Assembly (NCBI GenBank): GCA_900318815.1
Contig: ONMA01000030.1
Coordinates: 24,053-88,052 of the forward strand
Direction: 5' to 3'
Source of the DNA: an uncultured Prevotellaceae bacterium
GTDB lineage: Bacteria; Bacteroidota; Bacteroidia; Bacteroidales; Bacteroidaceae
Length of the DNA stretch: 64,000 bases
Numbering within the stretch: position 1 is the stretch's first letter; each line of letters starts with the position of its first letter. A program made the position numbers and the translations under genes. Positions 59,619 to 64,000 of this stretch are shown in pieces. The notes below the pieces were generated by a model, which saw only the letters and a program-made list of their open reading frames with translations, made no database searches and had not been told where the DNA came from.

Positions 59619-60941
59619 CTATATCAGATTAAAGTGGCGCAAGGCATTCAGCACGCCATCATCATCAACGGAAGTGGTCGTATAGTCTGCCTCTTGTTTC
59701 AGTGATTCGAGGGCATTTCCCATTGCCACACCGATACCGGCGGCCTTTATCATGGAAGTGTCATTGCCGCCATCACCAAAGGCTACCGTGTTCTGAGAGT
59801 CTAAGCCCAAATACTTGGCCATTGCTTTGATACCCTCGCCCTTGTCGGCTCCTTTTGCCGTAATGTCGGTAAAGGCAGGGTGCCAACGGCCAGAGGTACA
59901 GCTTGGAATGCGCTTCATCAGTTCGCTCTCATAATCCGTAGAGAAGAAGGCCGTCAGCTGCAAGATGCGCTGGCCTAATACCAAGTCTAATGGTTTGGCC
60001 AGATTCAGATTCTCCACAGCCAACTCATTACGGAAGATTCTGTCAACCTCGCCTTTCGGGTCAAGCACGGCCACGTCTCTCTCGCCAATGACAATCAGTC
60101 CGTAGCTCTTCTTCTGGGCATCCTGAACAACCGTCTGCACATCATCCTTCGGTATGTCCTTGCATCTGATTTCCTTTTCACCGACGAAGCACAAGGCTCC
60201 GTTGATGGTCACATAGCCGTCAATTAGATGTTCAATGGCTTTGAGATTGGTAATAATCAACGGAGGACGGCCAGTAGCTATAAAGACTTTATGACCGTTA
60301 GCCTTGGCCTGGGTGAGGGCGAATATCGTAGAGGACGGTATTTCGTGTGTCTTGAAACTCACAAGTGTTCCGTCTATGTCGAAAAATAAAGCGTACTTGC
60401 TGCCCAGTTCTTTTCTGAAGCATCTGGTAAACTCACTCTCGAAGTTGGGTGTCAGTATACCCTTGCCCATTGCCTCGCGTATCTCCTGCATCGTCCAGAA
60501 CCGGCCACCGTCCAGTTCCTCTGCTGAAGGACGTATCTCGCCGTCGTAGGTAGTTCGATACACATAGACCAGTTCTTTCTCACGCTTGCTTTCAAACACA
60601 TACTTGTCAACGAACTCAGGCACGAAGTCTGTTATGCCCAGTTCCTCACGAACCTCTCTTTGAAGAGCTTCTTCTGGAGTCTCGCCATAGTCGATATGAC
60701 CTCCAACTGCTGTGTCCCACTTGCCAGGCTGAATGTCCTTCCAGTCGGGCCGACGTTGGAGATAGACTTCACCCTTGGAATTCCTGCTGTTGCAAGCGTC
60801 CCCTTGGGCCGAACGGAACACATGCAGATGAACGACAGGGTGCAGCAGCTTCGAGCCGCTATGACATTCGCCCCGTGTGGCAGAGCCGACTACTCTTCCG
60901 CTTTCGTCTACTATCGGGAATATCTCTTGCTGATTATCCAT
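59619..60941 (-). CDS. NUDIX hydrolase - HAD phosphatase fusion
   Basis: 440 residues. The N-terminal NUDIX domain has the box GGHIDYGETPEEALQREV followed by REELGI (about 80-102), related to IPP-isomerase-type NUDIX proteins. After a short linker at about 180 a Cof-type HAD domain starts: LFFDIDGTLVSF (motif I), ATGRPP, KGEGIKAMAKYLGL and FGDGGNDTSMIKAAG (motif IV). Both sites look complete. The fusion occurs in Bacteroidales. Promoter box TACCTTTG (minus) at 61010-61017. Confidence 0.92.
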   Translation of the reverse strand: MDNQQEIFPIVDESGRVVGSATRGECHSGSKLLHPVVHLHVFRSAQGDACNSRNSKGEVYLQRRPDWKDIQPGKWDTAVGGHIDYGETPEEALQREVREELGITDFVPEFVDKYVFESKREKELVYVYRTTYDGEIRPSAEELDGGRFWTMQEIREAMGKGILTPNFESEFTRCFRKELGSKYALFFDIDGTLVSFKTHEIPSSTIFALTQAKANGHKVFIATGRPPLIITNLKAIEHLIDGYVTINGALCFVGEKEIRCKDIPKDDVQTVVQDAQKKSYGLIVIGERDVAVLDPKGEVDRIFRNELAVENLNLAKPLDLVLGQRILQLTAFFSTDYESELMKRIPSCTSGRWHPAFTDITAKGADKGEGIKAMAKYLGLDSQNTVAFGDGGNDTSMIKAAGIGVAMGNALESLKQEADYTTTSVDDDGVLNALRHFNLI

Positions 60942-61009
60942 ATTATTCGTAGTATCTTTTTCTTATGTCGATATGATTGTACATCAATAGTTTTTGTTCA
61001 AATATGTGG

Positions 61010-61017
61010 CAAAGGTA
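61010..61017 (-). promoter_or_regulatory. -7 box for the NUDIX-HAD gene
   Basis: TACCTTTG on the minus strand, about 70 bases before the start. Confidence 0.45.
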
Positions 61018-61145
61018 GTAAAATTCCTTCATTCCTCAGCCATTTCGGGCGTTTAATTGTCACTTTTTTCGTAGTTTCGTAATTATTTCGTACTTTTGCA
61101 TGGCTATATTGGGTTTAGACCGAAGCATTAACAACAATTATCGAA

Positions 61146-61314
61146 ATGAAAACAATGAAACTCTGGAGAATTACTTTTTTGATGCTTGCAGCTTTATCCT
61201 TCGCCTCTTGCAGCAGTAATGACCGCTCGGACGAAGTACGCTTGCAAGGCAAGAATGAGTAGGTATGCCGAAAGCGATGTCTACACCGTCTCGAAGGCCG
61301 AACTTATAAGATAA
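61146..61314 (+). pseudogene. Truncated lipoprotein gene
   Basis: ATG at 61146 starts a signal peptide with lipobox LSFASC, then SSNDRSDEVRLQGKNE and TAG (61260-61262). One frame over, the coding continues YAESDVYTVSKAELIR to TAA (61312-61314), so a frameshift broke a lipoprotein gene that was itself short. TACTTTTG at 61091-61098 is its -7 box. Confidence 0.5.
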
Positions 61315-61325
61315 ATCATCCTTAC

Positions 61326-61369
61326 CTTATCTGGAGTCATCGTTATCTCTTTATCAAGGTGCAAAGGTA
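61326..61369 (-). pseudogene. Start-codon scrap of an AlbA_2-like gene
   Basis: On the minus strand TACCTTTG (61362-61369) precedes ATG at 61340 and MTPDK, the same first five residues as the AlbA_2 gene at 63221. Nothing else of the gene is left. Confidence 0.35.
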
Positions 61370-61373
61370 ACCA

Positions 61374-61399
61374 TAAAAAAAGTGGCAAATTAATGCCAC
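61374..61399 (-). terminator. Rho-independent terminator
   Basis: Minus-strand RNA folds GTGGCA-ttaatt-TGCCAC (61399-61382) followed by seven or more T (61381-61374). Confidence 0.75.
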
Positions 61400-61410
61400 A
61401 TTCCTAATTG

Positions 61411-61539
61411 TTAATACTCATCCTCGTTGAAATTTAAATACTGTACTGGAAACCAAGGACTTACATCAAACTGGGTGGTTATTGTGTTGGTTATTTGGCA
61501 CTGAAACGAACCAAAAGTCCAGACACTGCGAACAGGGAA
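61411..61539 (-). pseudogene. Possible coding remnant after the AAA/DUF4143 gene
   Basis: Open for 42 codons without a start: FPVRSVWTFGSFQCQITNT, then FDVSPWFPVQYLNFNEDEY and TAA. It follows a TGA four bases below the ATPase stop and ends 12 bases before the terminator. The family is not recognised. Confidence 0.3.
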
Positions 61540-61543
61540 TCAG

Positions 61544-62785
61544 CTATAACCCTTGTAGCAAGAAGTCAAAGATGCCTTTAATGAGGATGCCATCATAATT
61601 ATAATGTGAGTGGAAACGGTCGCCTGTGATGATGACTTTCTTAAACCCGTCCGGTACTCGGAGAAGAGAAGCCTGTTCCTGCTCCACCTTTTCCCTGTCG
61701 GGCATCATATAGGCTGATTGTATATAGACACGCTCGTCAATACGGTTCACGACAAAGTCGATTTCCAGATTGCTTCGGAAGTTCTTGCCGTCTTTGTCTC
61801 GCCTAACGGTTTCTATAAGACCAACGTCAACGGTATACCCCAGCTTTCTCAGCTCATTATAGATGACGTTCTCCATCGTGTGATTAGGTTCTATTTGCCG
61901 GAAACCGAGAATGGCATTCCTTATACCGATATCCTCAAAATAGTATTTTGTCTCCGTGCCGATATATTTTCGTCCTTTCACGTCATAGCGCAAGGCTTCG
62001 CTGATGATGAATGCGTTCTGAAGATGCTCCAGATAACGCGCAATGGTATTAGGACCTATCTCCAGTCCAGCGGCGGACTTGAATGTATTAGCGATACGGC
62101 GGACATTAGTGCTGGCTCCCATACCAGAGGCCAGAATACGTATCAGTTCACGCATGCCATCGGCATTGTGCAGACGGTTGCGCTCTATCACGTCTTTCAG
62201 ATATACTGTCTCGAAAACCTCACTTAGATAGTTCTGTTTCCCCGCAGGAGTGTCGAACTGTGCCACACCGGGGAGTCCCCCATAGAGATAATATGCTTCG
62301 AGTGCAGCCCCCTTCTCTCCCCCTACAACTTCATAGTATTCTGCAAAGCTCAACGGGTGGACACGTATCTCCCAACCACGGCCACGGAACTCAGTAATAA
62401 CATCTTTCGACAGGAACTTGGCATTGGACCCCGTGACATACACTTCTGCATTCTTGATGTGAAGATAAGAGTTCAGGACATCCTCAAACTCTGGAACAAG
62501 TTGTATCTCATCTAACAGGACATAGTGCATACCGTCATCCGTCAGCTGTTTGTCAATATATTCAAGCAATGCGTCTGGGTCACGTAGTCGCTTGTTCCTG
62601 CGGTCTTCCAAGTTTACCTGTATGATATGATTCTCTGGGACACCCCTTTCCAAAAGATGCTTACGGAAGATCTCAAAAAGCAAGAAGGACTTACCACACC
62701 GACGAATGCCGGTGACAATCTTTATCATACCGTTGCCTTCGGCAGAAATGAGTTCTTGAAGATATGATTTGCGTTCAAAATACAT
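61544..62785 (-). CDS. AAA+ ATPase with DUF4143 domain
   Basis: 413 residues. Walker A GIRRCGKSFLL (about 26-36), Walker B HYVLLDEIQLV, sensor VYVTGSNAKFLS; the C-terminal DUF4143 shows TKYYFEDIGIRNAIL and a PD-(D/E)XK-like EIDFVVNRIDERVYIQ. A complete member of the family whose tail alone remains at 4055-4462. Cellular role unknown. Promoter box TACCTTTG at 62829-62836 (minus). Confidence 0.9.
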   Translation of the reverse strand: MYFERKSYLQELISAEGNGMIKIVTGIRRCGKSFLLFEIFRKHLLERGVPENHIIQVNLEDRRNKRLRDPDALLEYIDKQLTDDGMHYVLLDEIQLVPEFEDVLNSYLHIKNAEVYVTGSNAKFLSKDVITEFRGRGWEIRVHPLSFAEYYEVVGGEKGAALEAYYLYGGLPGVAQFDTPAGKQNYLSEVFETVYLKDVIERNRLHNADGMRELIRILASGMGASTNVRRIANTFKSAAGLEIGPNTIARYLEHLQNAFIISEALRYDVKGRKYIGTETKYYFEDIGIRNAILGFRQIEPNHTMENVIYNELRKLGYTVDVGLIETVRRDKDGKNFRSNLEIDFVVNRIDERVYIQSAYMMPDREKVEQEQASLLRVPDGFKKVIITGDRFHSHYNYDGILIKGIFDFLLQGL

Positions 62786-62828
62786 TGTTTTATGGAATAT
62801 TTACGTAGCAATCTACAGATTTACGCCA

Positions 62829-62836
62829 CAAAGGTA
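62829..62836 (-). promoter_or_regulatory. -7 box for the AAA/DUF4143 gene
   Basis: TACCTTTG on the minus strand, 44 bases before the start. Confidence 0.5.
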
Positions 62837-62918
62837 ATGTTTTTTGCTTGTTTTCACAAATAAAACGCCAAGAAATTCTGTCCTCATTTACTATTTCTGC
62901 GTAAATACGCATTTTTCG

Positions 62919-63221
62919 TTAGATAATCTTCTTCCCATCAATATCCATAGGTTTATAAGTCAGATAGTAGGTGGGCTTAAACAACTGAGGATTATTTATG
63001 TCCTTAGCCAACTGATTCATCTGTTCTTGGACCTTTGCAGGATTGACACCGACAATTTCCCCATTGTCTTTCGCTCCTAATACAACATGACCACCTCTGC
63101 GATTCAAGAATGCACAGATAGATTCATAGACCTTTCGAGCCAAGTTATCCTTAGATTCCTTGAACTCTATCTCTGTACCCTCTTTCTGGGCAATTATCGC
63201 CTTTAACTTATCTGGAGTCAT
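62919..63221 (-). pseudogene. N-terminal fragment of an AlbA_2 (Schlafen-type) protein
   Basis: 100 codons: MTPDKLKAIIAQKEGTEIEF, then SICAFLNRRGGHVVLGAKD and GEIVGVNPAKVQEQMNQ, ending DGKKII. This is the AlbA_2 domain of Bacteroidales helix-turn-helix ATPases, which normally continue for several hundred residues. It is cut off after the first domain. A TATATTTG box is at 63245-63252 (minus). Confidence 0.65.
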
Positions 63222-63244
63222 TACTATAAAACGATATCTGAGTG

Positions 63245-63252
63245 CAAATATA
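63245..63252 (-). promoter_or_regulatory. -7 box for the AlbA_2 fragment
   Basis: TATATTTG on the minus strand, 24 bases before the start. Confidence 0.4.
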
Positions 63253-63419
63253 CGACTTTTTCTACAAACATAGTATGGAAGATCTCTAAATGTTATATCA
63301 GCAATTTAAATCTTAAACTTATGACAGACTGATGAGGCACAGGTACCTCAAAAGACCTCAAAATGCGTTCTTTTAAGAAGATTTTCTTCCGAAATGGAAG
63401 ATAATAAGAGCATTTTTTG

Positions 63420-63427
63420 TACCTTTG
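63420..63427 (+). promoter_or_regulatory. -7 box at the right-edge remnants
   Basis: TACCTTTG on the plus strand; ATG at 63460 follows. Confidence 0.4.
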
Positions 63428-63459
63428 CACCGAATATTCAACTTAAATACGTATTTATT

Positions 63460-63555
63460 ATGGCATGACTTATCGCAGAAACACCAGTACTCAGCGGCAG
63501 CGATGCCCGCCGCTTCGAGGAGGCTATCAGTAATGTGCAGCCACTCAGCAGTGAA
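63460..63555 (+). pseudogene. Broken small gene of unknown family
   Basis: Begins ATG GCA TGA: a stop at the third codon; the following frame reads LIAETPVLSGSDARRFEEAI then SNVQPLSSERR, typical of a small protein family of this group. It is joined directly to a cstA fragment in another frame. Confidence 0.5.
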
Positions 63556-64000
63556 CGACGTGCTATGGGCCACGGTGTCGGCCTGGTTCTTCTACGGCGA
63601 CCCCACGCCTGGCTATGAGCTTATCGCCGAAGCCACCAATGGCTTCCATACTTCTGCGCCAGCAGTGGTCCATCTCGTGTGCAACGACTGGCTCGGTGTG
63701 GCTGGTGCCATCCTGGCCATGCTCGGCGTGGTGGCTGCGCCCATCACCAGCGGCGACACGGCCCTGCGCTCAGCCCGTCTGATCGTGGCCGAGTGGCTGA
63801 AGCTCGACCAGCGGCCCATCCCGAAGCGCCTGATGATCTGCGTGCCGATCTTTGCATGCAGCATCGCCATGCTCATCTGGCAGATAGGCAACCCCGACGG
63901 CTTCAACACCATCTGGCAGTACTTCGGATGGTCGAACCAGGCCCTCTCCGTGTTCACCCTCTGGACCGTTACCGTCTATCTCGTGCGTCAGAAGAAGAAC
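63533..64000 (+). pseudogene. cstA: C-terminal part of carbon starvation protein A (runs off the window)
   Basis: From about 63560 the frame reads VLWATVSAWFFYGDPTPG, then VAGAILAMLGVVAAPITSGD, TALRSARLIVAEWLKLDQRP and IWQYFGWSNQALSVFTLW: the final membrane segments of the CstA peptide/pyruvate transporter. An in-frame ATG at 63533 would allow translation of the piece, but about two thirds of the protein is missing. The beginning of the fragment is fused to an unrelated gene scrap. Confidence 0.75.

Overview
The window looks like a piece of a Bacteroidales chromosome, most likely Prevotella or a close relative. The reasons are the block lpxB / surE / parA / parB / DUF5683 / LysM transglycosylase / RelA-SpoT; promoters with the TAnnTTTG -7 box rather than E. 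coli-type boxes; weak Shine-Dalgarno signals; and many Bacteroidales-type genes (AAA+DUF4143, AAA+DUF234, BvgS-like kinases, NUDIX-HAD fusion). The assignment is by gene content only. No tRNA, rRNA, CRISPR array or complete insertion sequence was seen.

Layout. 1-3924 (minus strand): operon of STAS protein, outer-membrane barrel, MATE exporter and a Cache-domain sensor that runs off the left edge. 4055-5876: AAA+ ATPases, one reduced to its tail. 6106-14494 (minus): a restriction-modification-like operon with a type III-like Mod and Res, a small protein, a DndD-like SMC ATPase, a HerA/FtsK-like ATPase and a broken sixth gene; a long structured, repeat-rich leader (14528-15446) precedes it. 15447-24579: conserved housekeeping block (lipid A, SurE, chromosome partitioning, cell wall, stringent response) plus a pectin methylesterase. 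24580-40315: repeats, a GH32 remnant, fructokinase, a small histidine kinase, then four very large periplasmic-binding-domain histidine kinases in two tandem pairs followed by an AraC regulator and a GH2 remnant. 40316-43292: divergent nhaD and rhaB. 43293-44778: repeats and a strongly structured putative RNA. 44779-51091 (plus, visibly AT-rich): a cluster of membrane protein, P-loop GTPase-like protein, two coiled-coil membrane proteins with similar N-terminal openings, a retropepsin-like lipoprotein and an archaemetzincin-like lipoprotein, with a nuclease fragment. 51171-64000: accessory genes (sugar isomerase-like, PIN toxin-antitoxin, solute-binding lipoprotein, CDF transporter, RidA, DUF488 pair with a dual-OB protein, NUDIX-HAD fusion, AAA+DUF4143), with several gene scraps and a broken cstA at the right edge.

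The strongest candidates for something new are: (1) the GTPase/coiled-coil/protease membrane cluster at 44779-51091 with a structured RNA just upstream; (2) the Mod-Res-small protein-DndD-HerA operon, which joins type III RM and Dnd-like parts without sulfur-transfer genes; (3) the two tandem kinase pairs in which one member of each pair has lost its phospho-acceptor histidine (Tyr in one, Glu in the other) while the partner keeps it.
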